64,000 nt of DNA from Pseudomonadota bacterium (GCA_018241405.1 JAFEDY010000012.1:1-64000); one strand, 5' to 3'. Positions 1 through 8,937 are shown, numbered from the stretch's first letter. Notes: generated from the sequence alone by a model not told the origin. Numbers and translations are program-made.

Positions 1-500
1 TGGCGCGCGGCGCCGCCTACTTCGGCCATGTGGAGGCCGCGGGCCGCGGCGTGCGCATACGCGGCGGCACGGCGCAAAGCTATTACGTGGGCATCGAATC
101 GAACATGCCCGCCGTGCCCGGCATGGAGCCGCCCATCAGCGCCCTGTGCCTGGCGCCCTTCGGCATGGAAGAAGGCACGGAGGTGGCGCTGGACACCCAG
201 GAATTCGGTCTGGTCGTGGGCGAGAGCGTGCGCCTGCGCTTCTTCGGCTCCAGCGTGCGCCGCGCCGACCAGGTCGGCACGCTGCTGGACTTCTGGGGCC
301 CCGAGGAGCTCGTCGAGCTGCAGGAGATCGAAGCCCACCTCCCCGCCGAGGGCCGCAAGAACGGCGAAACGGGGGGCGAGGTCGTGCCCGTCACCCTGCA
401 CGCGCGCGTGACCGACATCGGCACGCTGGAGCTCTACGCCGTGCCGGTGGGCGGGGGCGAGCGCTGGAAGGTGGAGTTCGACGTGCGCGCCGGCACCTGA
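1..500 (+). CDS. Hsp70-family chaperone, C-terminal fragment (5' end outside window)
   Basis: The frame is open from base 3 with no start inside the window, so only about the last 165 residues are present. The fragment begins with RGAAYFG, the stretch that closes the actin-fold ATPase domain of DnaK/Hsp70 proteins, and continues into a beta-rich region instead of a classical DnaK lid. Hsp70-type proteins use ATP to bind and release unfolded polypeptides in the cytoplasm. A second, larger Hsp70 paralogue lies at 1690-4512. The subfamily cannot be fixed because the diagnostic N-terminal part is missing. Confidence 0.75.
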   Translation, partial: ARGAAYFGHVEAAGRGVRIRGGTAQSYYVGIESNMPAVPGMEPPISALCLAPFGMEEGTEVALDTQEFGLVVGESVRLRFFGSSVRRADQVGTLLDFWGPEELVELQEIEAHLPAEGRKNGETGGEVVPVTLHARVTDIGTLELYAVPVGGGERWKVEFDVRAGT

Positions 501-585
501 TCGGCTTGCGCAGCCGCAGGTGCGGCGACACGCCCCGCCCACACACAATCCCCACGCCAGCTGCATTACCCCGCGCTGGCAACCC

Positions 586-610
586 GGCGCTCCTCTCCAT
601 GGGGAGCGCC
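586..610 (+). terminator. Possible rho-independent terminator after the first hsp70 gene
   Basis: GGCGCTCC (586-593) pairs perfectly with GGAGCGCC (603-610) across a 9-base loop and is followed by CCCTTT. The T-run is short, so termination strength is uncertain. The hairpin lies between the first Hsp70 gene and the binding-protein gene and would separate their transcription. Confidence 0.4.
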
Positions 611-648
611 CCCTTTCATGCTGAACCACAGTCCAAGGAGAAATGACG

Positions 649-1533
649 ATGCCAACCCTGTCCCCGCGCTGGCTTGCCGGCGCCCTAGCGACCCTGCTGG
701 CGCTGCCCGCGCTGGCCACCGACGCGACGCTGAGCAAGATCCAGTCCAGCGGCACATTGACCATCGGCTACCGCAAGGATGCGGCACCACTGTCCTACCT
801 GGACGGCAACGGCCACCCCATAGGCTATGCCATCGAGCTGTGCCAACTGCTGGCAACGCGCATCCAGAGCCAGCTCAAGCTGCCCGCGCTGCAGGTGCAG
901 TATGTGCCGGTGACGATCGCCGAGCGCTTCGAGCGCATTGCCGACGGCAAGATACAGCTCGAATGCGCCGACTCGACCAACACCAAAACGCGACGCGACA
1001 TGGTGGGTTTCGGCCTGACCTACTACTACGCAGGCGCACGCATGCTGGTGCGCAAGGATGAGGCGCGCGAGCAGTTGTCCCAGATGGCGAACGCGCGCAT
1101 CGCGGTCATCAAGGGCAGCACGGGCGAGGTCATCGCCGATCGCCAACCCAGCGCCAGGCTGGTCCACGTGGGCAGCACCGACGATGGCGCCAAGGCCGTG
1201 GCCGAGGGGCGCGCCGACGCCTTCGTGTCCGACGACATCGCGCTGATCGACCAGTCGCGCGCGCTCAAGGGCGCGCTCAAGGTGGTGGGCCCGCGCATGT
1301 CGGTCGAACCGCTAGCGCCCATGGTGCCCAGGAATGCGCCGGACTTTCAGCTGCTGGTCTCCCAGGCGATGAAGGACATGTACCGCGACGGCACGGCGCG
1401 CCAGGTCTATCGCAAGTGGTTCGAACAGCCTCTGCCCCAGCGCGGCTATGCGCTGGACATGCCGCCCGACCTCCTGCTCAACGACACGTTCCGCCGTCCC
1501 GGCGCCTTCGTGACCGACTGGACGATACTGTAA
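649..1533 (+). CDS. Amino-acid-type ABC transporter periplasmic substrate-binding protein (SBP_bac_3)
   Basis: Predicted secreted ligand-binding protein of the polar amino acid / glutamate-aspartate family (SBP family 3). A cleavable signal peptide of about 24 residues ends at ALPALA. The mature protein starts with a typical lobe-1 strand (GTLTIGYRKDAAPLSYLDG) and shows the conserved arrangement for family 3. An in-frame ATG lies at 643, but AAGGAG at 635-640 is only 2 bases from it and 8 bases from the ATG at 649, so 649 is preferred. No permease or ATPase gene is adjacent, so the protein is either an orphan receptor or works with a transporter encoded elsewhere. It sits between two Hsp70 paralogues, an unusual place. 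The ligand cannot be told from sequence alone. Confidence 0.85.
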   Translation: MPTLSPRWLAGALATLLALPALATDATLSKIQSSGTLTIGYRKDAAPLSYLDGNGHPIGYAIELCQLLATRIQSQLKLPALQVQYVPVTIAERFERIADGKIQLECADSTNTKTRRDMVGFGLTYYYAGARMLVRKDEAREQLSQMANARIAVIKGSTGEVIADRQPSARLVHVGSTDDGAKAVAEGRADAFVSDDIALIDQSRALKGALKVVGPRMSVEPLAPMVPRNAPDFQLLVSQAMKDMYRDGTARQVYRKWFEQPLPQRGYALDMPPDLLLNDTFRRPGAFVTDWTIL

Positions 1534-1689
1534 GAAGGCATTGGCGTCCCCATCCAAGGGGCCTGCCGCCCTTTGAGCGCCAAACAGCGCGTCACGCCGC
1601 GCCATTCCTGCGCGTGCCCCTCGGCCCAGGCGTTCGCCGCGGTGAAGGGTTCCATTTCCGGGGTGATGAAAGCGCCAGATTTCGTAAGG

Positions 1690-4512
1690 ATGACCGATCA
1701 CAACACCGCCGCAATGGCGTCCCATTACTGCGTAGGCATAGACCTGGGCACCAGCCATACCGTCGTGGCCCATGTGCCGCTGAACGGTAGCGCGGCCGAC
1801 ATCGCGCTGCTGCCCGTCCCCCAGCGCGTTTCAGCTGGCGAGATCCAGGCCCTGCCGCTGCTGCCCTCCACGCGCTACCAGGCCGCGCCCGGCGAGTTCG
1901 GTGATGCCTGGCGCGCGCCCTGGCCGCCGCAAGACGCCAGCGACGAAGCCCCCGCCGTCCTGGGCCGGTGGGCGCGTGAGTTGGGCGCGGCCGTGCCGGC
2001 GCGCCTGGTGGCCAGCGCCAAGAGCTGGCTGTCGCACCCGGGCGTGGACCGCAGCGCGCCCATACTGCCCTGGGGCGCGCCCGAGGGGGTGGAGAAGATC
2101 TCGCCGCTGGCGGCATCGGCTTCCTACCTGGCGCATGTGCGCGCCGCGTGGGACGCGGCCCACCCGGATGCCCCGCTCTCACAGCAGGCCGTGGTGCTCA
2201 CCGTGCCGGCATCGTTCGACGAGGGCGCGCGTGCGCTGACGCTGGAGGCCGCGCGCCTTGCAGGCCTGCCTGCGGTGCAGCTGCTGGAGGAGCCCAAGGC
2301 CGCATTCCACGACTGGCTGGTGCTGCAGGGCGATGCACTGGCCCAGCGGCTGCAGGACAGCCGCCTGGTGCTGGTGGTGGACGTGGGCGGCGGCACGACC
2401 GACCTGACGCTGATCCGCGTGCAGCCCGTGGCGGGCGGCCTGCCCCAGCTCACACGCACGGCCGTGGGCGAGCATCTGATGCTGGGCGGCGACAACATGG
2501 ATCTGGCGCTGGCGCATCTGCTCGAACCCCGGTTCGCACCCGCCGGCGAGCGCCTGCCGGCCGCGCGCTTTGCCCAGCTGGTGCAGCGCTGCCGCCTGGC
2601 CAAGGAGCAGCTGCTGGCGCAGGACGCGCCCGATTCGGTCACGGTGACGCTGCTGGGCGGCGGGGCTAAGCTGCTGGCGCAGTCGCGCTCGGCACCCCTC
2701 ACACAGGAGCAGGCGCGGCAATGCGTGGTGGAGGGCTTTTTGCCACTGGTGCAACTCGGCGATGCGCCGGCGCGGCGCCAGGGCGCGCTGCGCGGCCTGG
2801 GCCTGCCCTACCCGCAGGATGCGGCCATCTCGCGCCATCTGGCGCAGTTCCTGGCGCGGCACGCGGGGGACGACCTGCCCGACACGGTGCTGCTCAACGG
2901 CGGCGTATTCCACGCCCATGCGCTCGCCCAGCGCCTGCAGGAGCAGCTGGCGGCATGGCGCGGCCAGGCCGTGCGCCTGCTGCACAACCCGCACCCGGAC
3001 TGGGCCGTGGCGCGCGGAGCCGCCGCCCATGGCCTGGCGCAATACCAGTCAAATAGGCCAGTAGCGCCCATTAAACAAGCGCTAGCAGCTACCAAAACAG
3101 TAGTGCCACGCATTGGCGGCGGTGCGGCGCGCAGCTACTGGCTGGTGCTGCCGGCCAAGGCCGGAACCCATGCCGGGGCCACGCCCCAGGGCATCTGCCT
3201 GCTGCCGCGCGGCACCGAGGAGGGCGCGCGCATCACGCTCACCGGCCGGCGCTTTGCACTGCAGCTGGGCCAGCCCGTGCGCTTTGCGCTGGTGGCGCGC
3301 AGCCAGGGCCAGGCGCAGGCCGGGCAGATCGCACCGCTCGACGGCGAGGGCTGGGTGGAGCTGCCGCCGCTGGCCAGCGTGCTGCCCGCGCCCGAGGGCC
3401 GCGCCACGGCGCGCGTCGAGGTGCAGCTGCAGGCCTGCATGAGCGAGGTGGGCGTGCTGGAGCTGCGCTGCATGGACGTGCAGGATGCCGCGCAGTCCTG
3501 GTTGCTGCCGTTGGCCGTGCGCGGCGCGGCGGCCGGCCCTCACCCCGGCCCTCTCCCAGAGGGAGAGGAAAGGGGCCGGCCCACCCAGGCCATCGCCCTC
3601 ATCGACCGCATCTTCGGCAACCAGACCCAGAACGTGCCCCCGAAAGAGGTGCGCCAGCTGCGCCAGTCGCTGGAAAAGCTCCTCGGCCCGCGCGAATCCT
3701 GGGCCCTGCCGCTGCTGCGCACGCTGTTCGACGCACTGCTGGCCCGCGCCAGGCGCCGCCGGCGCACGGCCGAGCATGAGCGCGCCTGGCTCAACCTGGC
3801 CGGCTGGTGCCTGCGCCCCGGCGTGGGCGCCGAGCTCGACGGCTGGCGCATGGACCAGGTCTGGCGGCTCTACGCCCAGGGCCTGGGCCATGGCGGCGAG
3901 GGTGCGAACTGGACCGAATGGTGGGTGTTCTGGCGCCGCGTGGCCGCGGGCCTCGCTGAGGCGCGGCAGATGCTGCTGCTCGAAGCCGTGGCCGGCTGCA
4001 TGCAAAAGACCGTGCAGCGCGGCCAGGGCAAGGCCGCCTGGGGCAGCTACGACGACATGCTGCGCCTGTTCGCCGCCATGGAGGCCGTGCCCTGGCAGTA
4101 CCGCCAGGAGATGGGCCAGTGGATGCTGGCGCGCTTGAAGCGCCCCGACGAGCCCCCGCAGACCTGGTGGGCCATAGGGCGCCTGGCGGCACGCCAGCCG
4201 CTGGCCGCCAACGCCCACCTCGTCATGCCGCCCGAGGCGGCGCAGGAATTTCTCGACGCCCTGCTGGCCCAGGACTGGCGCAGGAACGAGCACGCACTGT
4301 TTGCCGCCGTGCAGATCGCACGCATGACAGGCGACCGCGCGCGCGACCTACCCGACGCCATGCGTGCAGGGGTGCTGGAGAAGATGCGCGCCGCCCATGC
4401 CCCCGCGCGCTGGATCGCCATGCTGGAGCAGGTGGCACAGATGGACGCCGAGGACCAGCGCCGCAGCCTGGGCGACAGCCTGCCGCCGGGGTTGGTGCTG
4501 GTGGGCGGATAG
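1690..4512 (+). CDS. Large Hsp70-family protein with C-terminal DUF3731 region
   Basis: About 940 residues, far longer than DnaK (about 640). The N-terminal half is an Hsp70/actin ATPase: phosphate-1 loop CVGIDLGTSHT near the start, phosphate-2 loop VVDVGGGTTDLTLIRV near residue 230, and the adenosine motif LLNGGVFHAHAL near residue 400. The C-terminal third (about residues 640-930) is alpha-helical and matches the DUF3731 extension known from proteobacterial Hsp70-like proteins; its function is unknown. The frame is open upstream to a TTG at 1573, but homology begins just after the ATG at 1690; ATG 1714 is another candidate. Two repeat elements lie inside the frame (3047-3098 and 3537-3580) and add residues at a domain junction and before the DUF3731 part. 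The gene ends 9 bases from the convergent protease gene. Confidence 0.85.
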   Translation: MTDHNTAAMASHYCVGIDLGTSHTVVAHVPLNGSAADIALLPVPQRVSAGEIQALPLLPSTRYQAAPGEFGDAWRAPWPPQDASDEAPAVLGRWARELGAAVPARLVASAKSWLSHPGVDRSAPILPWGAPEGVEKISPLAASASYLAHVRAAWDAAHPDAPLSQQAVVLTVPASFDEGARALTLEAARLAGLPAVQLLEEPKAAFHDWLVLQGDALAQRLQDSRLVLVVDVGGGTTDLTLIRVQPVAGGLPQLTRTAVGEHLMLGGDNMDLALAHLLEPRFAPAGERLPAARFAQLVQRCRLAKEQLLAQDAPDSVTVTLLGGGAKLLAQSRSAPLTQEQARQCVVEGFLPLVQLGDAPARRQGALRGLGLPYPQDAAISRHLAQFLARHAGDDLPDTVLLNGGVFHAHALAQRLQEQLAAWRGQAVRLLHNPHPDWAVARGAAAHGLAQYQSNRPVAPIKQALAATKTVVPRIGGGAARSYWLVLPAKAGTHAGATPQGICLLPRGTEEGARITLTGRRFALQLGQPVRFALVARSQGQAQAGQIAPLDGEGWVELPPLASVLPAPEGRATARVEVQLQACMSEVGVLELRCMDVQDAAQSWLLPLAVRGAAAGPHPGPLPEGEERGRPTQAIALIDRIFGNQTQNVPPKEVRQLRQSLEKLLGPRESWALPLLRTLFDALLARARRRRRTAEHERAWLNLAGWCLRPGVGAELDGWRMDQVWRLYAQGLGHGGEGANWTEWWVFWRRVAAGLAEARQMLLLEAVAGCMQKTVQRGQGKAAWGSYDDMLRLFAAMEAVPWQYRQEMGQWMLARLKRPDEPPQTWWAIGRLAARQPLAANAHLVMPPEAAQEFLDALLAQDWRRNEHALFAAVQIARMTGDRARDLPDAMRAGVLEKMRAAHAPARWIAMLEQVAQMDAEDQRRSLGDSLPPGLVLVGG
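3047..3098 (-). repeat. Dispersed palindromic repeat, copy inside the hsp70 frame
   Basis: Read on the minus strand this is a copy of the dispersed repeat with a GGTAGCTGCTAGCGCTTG core. TAGCGC (3062-3067) pairs with GCGCTA (3079-3084). The copy is translated in frame and supplies residues around SNRPVAPIKQALAATK, just after the ATPase domain. Other copies are at 7631-7676, 25100-25143, 44988-45050 and 51863-51907. Confidence 0.65.
3537..3580 (+). repeat. REP-like palindrome inside the hsp70 frame
   Basis: Perfect 8-base arms CCTCTCCC (3550-3557) and GGGAGAGG (3561-3568) separated by AGA, with C-rich and G-rich flanks (CCCTCACCCC to the left, GGAAAGGGGCC to the right). This resembles the widespread proteobacterial extragenic palindrome family, yet here it is translated as GPHPGPLPEGEERG between the substrate-binding-like part and the DUF3731 region. 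Confidence 0.65.
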
Positions 4513-4521
4513 GCAGGGCGC

Positions 4522-6021
4522 TTACCCGCCCAAGCCCGGGCTCAGCCATTTGCGCAGCGCCGCCCTGTAGCTCAGGTCGAAGCGGCCGAAATAGTCCACG
4601 CCATTGGGCGCCGCACAGCTGGCCGTGCCGCCATAGAGCTGGCCGGTGACGTAGCGCAGCGCGCCAATGGTGATGAATGCCGCCGCGCCGCTGCTGCCGG
4701 GCTCGGTACTGCCCTGCTGCCAATTGACCACCAGGAACCCGGCGTTGGCGATGTCGCTGCTGCTGCCGCAGCTGCCGTTGTTGCAGTTGCCATAGCGCTG
4801 CAGCGTGCCCAGGCTGAGCTTTTGCAGATCGCCCTCTGGATGGTGCACGTTGGCCACCGCGGCGCCGATCGGAGCGCCGCCATAGTACGAGCCGGCGTAG
4901 ACGATGCCGGCCGGCAGCGGGCCGTTGAGCCGCATGAACGAGGTGTCGGTGGCCGCCGAGGCGTAGAGCAGCGTGGCGCCGCCCACCAACCGCCTGGCGC
5001 CGGCATTCACGCTGCCGCTGCCGCAACTGGCCGAACGGTAGAACCAGTCGGTAATGAGCGTGGAGGCCACGACCTGCCTGGAGATGCAGTGGTTGGCCCC
5101 CAGGAAATACGGCGTGCCCGAGGAAGCCGTGTCATTCAGCAGCGTGCCGCTGCAGAAAAAAGCGGTGCCCGTCTCGTCCACGTAGGTCATGCGCGCCACC
5201 GACCGGCTCTGCTGCTGGTAGTCGGAATTGCAGCTCACGTCGATTTCGCAGCTGCCGGACTTCGCCAACGCCTTGGCCGTGAAGGCGTCCTCGGCCTCGG
5301 CGGGCGTGAGCGTGTAGTGCGACAGCCCGGGCACGGCCAGGCGCACGGCGGTGGGCGTCGCGCCGGCGGGAATCTGCACCTCCAGCGTGGTCGCAGGGCC
5401 GGCGAAGTCGGGGCTCCAGTAGGTCTGCGCTGCCGCAGCATCGGCGCCACCCAGGGCATTGCGCTCGGCCATGGCCTGCAGCTCCTGCGCGCCGACCTCC
5501 ACCGCCTCGCCCCGCGCCGCCCCATAGAAGCGCAGCACGGCGCCCGGCGGCAGGGCCTGCACCCGCACGCCCAGGCGCACGCCATGCGCGCCCTGCGACT
5601 CGAAGCGCAGGGCAGCCAGCTGTGTACCGCCAGGGCCGGGCCGCCACTGGAGCAGCGCAGCGGTGGCCGCCGCGCTGGCGGTATCGGCCACGCCGCGCGG
5701 CTGGCCGATCTGGCGCGGCGCGCCCGGCGCCGCGGGCGCACTGGCGATCGCCTTGGCCAGCGGCGCGGCCAACGGTCCCAGGGTGATGGCACGGGTGTCC
5801 GCAGGGGCGACCAGCGCCGAGGGCTGCGGCGACACGGCCTTGGCCGCGCTGGCGGACTTGCCGGGGTCGTAGGGCTCGATGCGCTGGCTCCACGCGGGCG
5901 CCTCCGGCGTCGGTCCGCTGATAGGAATGCTGCTGCTGTTATCGCCGCTGCCGCCACCGCCGCAGGCAGCCAGGGCCAAAACAACGGGCAGAGCGGCCCA
6001 CCGGATTCTGCAAATGCGCAT
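4522..6021 (-). CDS. Lysyl-endopeptidase-like serine protease, predicted lipoprotein
   Basis: 499 residues. The N-terminus carries a type II signal peptide with lipobox LAAC (Cys20) followed by a Gly/Ser-rich linker, so the protein is probably anchored in the outer membrane. After a prodomain-like region of about 240 residues comes a chymotrypsin-fold domain starting at SGSCEIDVSCNSD, typical of Achromobacter/Lysobacter lysyl endopeptidases. The catalytic triad can be read as His311 in FLGANHC, Asp359 in TDTSFMRL and Ser444 in EPGSSGAAAF. Several cysteines in the catalytic domain suggest disulfides. Secreted enzymes of this group cleave after lysine, but the specificity pocket cannot be confirmed by eye. 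The gene is convergent with hsp70 and lies 34 bases beyond the end of ruvA on the same strand. Confidence 0.8.
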   Translation of the reverse strand: MRICRIRWAALPVVLALAACGGGGSGDNSSSIPISGPTPEAPAWSQRIEPYDPGKSASAAKAVSPQPSALVAPADTRAITLGPLAAPLAKAIASAPAAPGAPRQIGQPRGVADTASAAATAALLQWRPGPGGTQLAALRFESQGAHGVRLGVRVQALPPGAVLRFYGAARGEAVEVGAQELQAMAERNALGGADAAAAQTYWSPDFAGPATTLEVQIPAGATPTAVRLAVPGLSHYTLTPAEAEDAFTAKALAKSGSCEIDVSCNSDYQQQSRSVARMTYVDETGTAFFCSGTLLNDTASSGTPYFLGANHCISRQVVASTLITDWFYRSASCGSGSVNAGARRLVGGATLLYASAATDTSFMRLNGPLPAGIVYAGSYYGGAPIGAAVANVHHPEGDLQKLSLGTLQRYGNCNNGSCGSSSDIANAGFLVVNWQQGSTEPGSSGAAAFITIGALRYVTGQLYGGTASCAAPNGVDYFGRFDLSYRAALRKWLSPGLGG

Positions 6022-6055
6022 GGCTTACTCCTATGTGCAAGGGTGCGGCCGGTGC

Positions 6056-6628
6056 CTACCTGGCCAGCGACTTCAGCGCCAGCTTGATGCCATCGCTCAC
6101 ACCCACATCGGCCGGCAGCCCCTTGAGCGCGGCCGCCGCCTCCTTGTCGTTATAACCGAGCGCCAGCAGCGCCTGCAGGATATCGGCCTGGTCGGCATTG
6201 GCCGCGTGCGGCCGGCTGCCCATGTCGGCGCCCAGCTTGCCCTTCAATTCCAGCAGCAGGCGCTCGGCAATCTTCTTGCCGATGCCCGGCACCTTGACGA
6301 GGCGCCCCGCCTCCTGCGCCATCACGGCCTGCGCCAGGTCGACCACGCCCATGCCCGAGAGCACGGCCAGTGCCGTGCGCGGCCCCACGCCGCTCACCTT
6401 GATGAGCTCGCGAAACGTCTGGCGCTCCTCTTGCGTGGCAAAGCCATAGAGCAGCTGCGCATCCTCGCGCACGATGAACTGCGTCAGCAGGCTCACCCTC
6501 TCGCCCACGGCGGGCAGGTTGTAGAAGCTGCTCATGGGCACCAGCACCTCGTAGCCCACGCCGTGGCAGTCCAGAAGCACCTCGGGGGGGTTCTTTTCCA
6601 ATAGCAGGCCGGTCAATTTGCCTATCAT
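6056..6628 (-). CDS. ruvA: Holliday junction branch migration protein RuvA
   Basis: 190 residues (E. coli RuvA is 203). RuvA tetramers bind four-way DNA junctions and load the RuvB motor for branch migration. The N-terminus [20 protein letters not shown] is the OB-fold start typical of RuvA. The two helix-hairpin-helix motifs are visible as [14 protein letters not shown] and [14 protein letters not shown], and the C-terminal UBA-like domain ends ALKSLAR. The frame stays open far upstream, but homology starts at the ATG complementary to 6626-6628. No ruvB or ruvC is next to it within the window. The gene is divergent from phoH with 48 bases between the chosen starts. Confidence 0.95.
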   Translation of the reverse strand: MIGKLTGLLLEKNPPEVLLDCHGVGYEVLVPMSSFYNLPAVGERVSLLTQFIVREDAQLLYGFATQEERQTFRELIKVSGVGPRTALAVLSGMGVVDLAQAVMAQEAGRLVKVPGIGKKIAERLLLELKGKLGADMGSRPHAANADQADILQALLALGYNDKEAAAALKGLPADVGVSDGIKLALKSLAR

Positions 6629-6676
6629 GCGAATCCTTTGCCGCACGGATCGCGGCGCCTGAGCGGAATTATCAGC

Positions 6677-7630
6677 GTGATACTGCGCCACACCTTCACC
6701 CCCCACAACAACCTGCGCCTGACCCATTTGTGCGGCCCGGCCGACCAGCATCTGCGCACCATAGAGGCCGCGCTGCAGGTCCGAATCGCCCACCGCCACG
6801 AGCAGTTCAAGGTGGACGGCCCCAAGGCCCGCGCCACCCAGGCCATGGAGCTCTTGCAGGCGCTCTACGAGATGGCAGACCACACCATCAAGGAAGACCA
6901 CCTGCAGCTCATGCTGGCCGGCGACGCCTCCATGGCCGAGGACGGCGACGCCGGCGCCCAGCTGACCACGCGCCGCGCCGACCTGCGCCCGCGCACGCCC
7001 ACTCAGCGCGTGTACGTGCACAACATCGCCACGCACGACATCACCTTCGGCATAGGTCCCGCAGGCACCGGCAAGACCTACCTGGCCGTGGCCTGCGCGG
7101 TCGATGCGCTGGAGAGGAACGCCGTGCAGCGCATCGTGCTCACGCGCCCGGCCGTGGAGGCCGGCGAGCGCCTGGGCTTTTTGCCCGGCGACCTGACGCA
7201 GAAGGTGGACCCCTACCTGCGCCCGCTGTACGACGCGCTCTACGAGCTGATGGGCTTTGACCGCGTGCAGAAGGCCTTCGAGCGCAACACCCTGGAGATC
7301 GCCCCCCTGGCCTTCATGCGTGGGCGCACGCTGAACAACGCCTTCGTGATCCTGGACGAGGCGCAGAACACCACGCCCGAGCAGATGAAGATGTTTTTGA
7401 CGCGCATAGGCTTCGGCGCACGCGCCGTGGTCACGGGCGACGTGAGCCAGATCGATCTGCCCAAGGGCACGCTGAGCGGCCTGATCGACGCCGAGCGCGT
7501 CTTAAAGCGCGTGCAAGGCATCGCCGTCACGCGCTTTACCAGCGGCGACGTGGTGCGCCACCCGCTGGTGGCGCGCATCGTGGACGCCTACGACGCTAAA
7601 AGCAGCAGCCGGCGTGCCACAAGTGATTGA
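6677..7630 (+). CDS. phoH: PhoH-like ATPase (YbeZ type)
   Basis: 317 residues from the chosen GTG. PhoH-family proteins are cytoplasmic P-loop NTPases; the YbeZ type is encoded next to ybeY and is thought to help in RNA or ribosome maturation. The N-terminal RNA-binding-like part is followed by Walker A GPAGTGKT and Walker B VILDEAQN, then LPKGTLSGL typical of the family. A TTG at 6638 would lengthen the protein, but family members begin at [11 protein letters not shown], matching GTG 6677. The last residues ([10 protein letters not shown]) run up to a repeat element that starts right after the stop codon. Confidence 0.92.
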   Translation: MILRHTFTPHNNLRLTHLCGPADQHLRTIEAALQVRIAHRHEQFKVDGPKARATQAMELLQALYEMADHTIKEDHLQLMLAGDASMAEDGDAGAQLTTRRADLRPRTPTQRVYVHNIATHDITFGIGPAGTGKTYLAVACAVDALERNAVQRIVLTRPAVEAGERLGFLPGDLTQKVDPYLRPLYDALYELMGFDRVQKAFERNTLEIAPLAFMRGRTLNNAFVILDEAQNTTPEQMKMFLTRIGFGARAVVTGDVSQIDLPKGTLSGLIDAERVLKRVQGIAVTRFTSGDVVRHPLVARIVDAYDAKSSSRRATSD

Positions 7631-7676
7631 TTTTTTTGATAGCTGCCGGCGCTTGAATGACAAGCGTTGAAGTCGA
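7631..7676 (+). repeat. Dispersed palindromic repeat between phoH and ybeY
   Basis: TTGATAGCTGCCGGCGCTTG followed by AATGACAAGCG and a GAAG tail. This is the forward orientation of the same family seen inside hsp70 (3047-3098) and srkA (44988-45050). It fills the whole gap between the phoH stop and the ybeY start, so it is transcribed in the phoH-ybeY mRNA and supplies the sequence just upstream of the ybeY start codon. Confidence 0.6.
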
Positions 7677-7678
7677 AT

Positions 7679-8131
7679 ATGGCTCTAAACCACCTGACCC
7701 TGTCCCTGCAATTCGCCCCCGAGGCCGCCGCGCACCGCGCAGGCCTGCCGCGCCACAAGGTCGCGCGCTGGATACGCCACACCCTGGCCGTCGATGGCGA
7801 GATCACCGTGCGCATCGTGGGCGCCGAAGAAGGCCAGCGCCTGAACCGCGAATTCCGCCACAAGGACTACGCCACCAACGTGCTCACCTTCGACTACCAG
7901 CAGGACCCCGTGGCCGTGGCCGACCTGGTGCTGTGCGCCCCGGTGGTCGAGCGCGAGGCGCGCGAGCAGGGCAAGACGCTGGAAGAACATTACGCCCACC
8001 TGCTGGTGCACGGAACGCTGCACGCCCAGGGCTGGGACCACGAGACCAGCGAAGAAGATGCGCAGGAGATGGAGGCGTACGAGACGGCCATCCTGCAGGA
8101 GCTGGGGTTTGCCGATCCCTATGCCGCGTAA
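7679..8131 (+). CDS. ybeY: Endoribonuclease YbeY (rRNA maturation factor)
   Basis: 150 residues, the usual YbeY length. YbeY is a zinc-dependent RNase involved in 16S rRNA 3'-end processing and ribosome quality control. The metal-binding signature H-x3-H-x5-H is intact in [13 protein letters not shown], and [15 protein letters not shown] is the conserved substrate-side region. The ATG at 7679 is preferred over a TTG at 7667 because homology begins [10 protein letters not shown]. The ribosome-binding site is poor and lies within the repeat at 7631-7676. It forms an operon with phoH. Confidence 0.93.
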   Translation: MALNHLTLSLQFAPEAAAHRAGLPRHKVARWIRHTLAVDGEITVRIVGAEEGQRLNREFRHKDYATNVLTFDYQQDPVAVADLVLCAPVVEREAREQGKTLEEHYAHLLVHGTLHAQGWDHETSEEDAQEMEAYETAILQELGFADPYAA

Positions 8132-8190
8132 AGCACGCACAGCCCCGCGCGTCCCCCGTCAGGCCATGTGGTTCGCCTAACATCGCCCCG

Positions 8191-8937
8191 ATGTTCGACA
8201 CCGCCCTGCTCCTCGCCGCCGCCTTCGTCGCCGGCGCGCTCAATGCCGTCGCCGGTGGCGGCAGCTTTCTGACGCTGCCGGCGTTGGTGTTCACCGGCGT
8301 GCCGCCCGTGGTGGCCAACGCCACCGGCACCGTGGCCCTGCTGCCGGGCTACATGGCGGGCGCCTGGGGCTTTCGCGAGGACATGGCGCCGCCGCCGGGC
8401 CTGTCCATGCGCGCCGTGGTCGTCCTCTCGCTGATCGGCGGCGCGGCCGGCGCGGCGCTGCTGCTGGTGACGCCCGACGCCGTCTTCCGCAAGGTCGTGC
8501 CCTGGCTGCTGCTGGCGGCCACGGCCCTGTTCGCCTGCGGGCCGCAGCTGCGCCAATGGGCGGGCTCGGGCCGGCACGGCGCGTCGCCAGGCAAGGCCGG
8601 CCTGGGCATGCTGGCCGTGGCCGGCTATGGCGGCTACTTCAATGGCGGGTTGGGCATTTTGCTGCTGGCGCTGTTCGGCCTGTTGGGCCAGACGCGGCTC
8701 AATGCCATGAACGGCATGAAGAATCTGGTGTCGGCCCTGCTCACGGCCATCTCCGTGGCCATCTACGCCGCGGGCGGCATCGTGCAGTGGCCGCAGGCCC
8801 TGGTGATGATGGTGGCCGCCACCCTGGGCGGCTACGGCGGCGCGCGCCTGGCGCGCCGGCTGCCCGCGCCCGTGCTGCGCTGGGGCATCGTGGCGACGGG
8901 CTTGGTCATGGCGGTGCTGTTTTTCTGGAAGCAATAG
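8191..8937 (+). CDS. TSUP-family (TauE/SafE) membrane permease
   Basis: 248 residues, very hydrophobic, with about eight predicted membrane segments arranged as two repeats. The first repeat begins AAFVAGALNAVAGGGSFLTL, which is the TSUP hallmark (Gly-rich turn after the first helix), and the second has GYGGYFNGGLGILLLALFG. TSUP proteins are thought to export or import small organic anions such as sulfonates and sulfite. The gene follows ybeY by about 60 bases. The substrate is unknown. Confidence 0.85.
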   Translation: MFDTALLLAAAFVAGALNAVAGGGSFLTLPALVFTGVPPVVANATGTVALLPGYMAGAWGFREDMAPPPGLSMRAVVVLSLIGGAAGAALLLVTPDAVFRKVVPWLLLAATALFACGPQLRQWAGSGRHGASPGKAGLGMLAVAGYGGYFNGGLGILLLALFGLLGQTRLNAMNGMKNLVSALLTAISVAIYAAGGIVQWPQALVMMVAATLGGYGGARLARRLPAPVLRWGIVATGLVMAVLFFWKQ

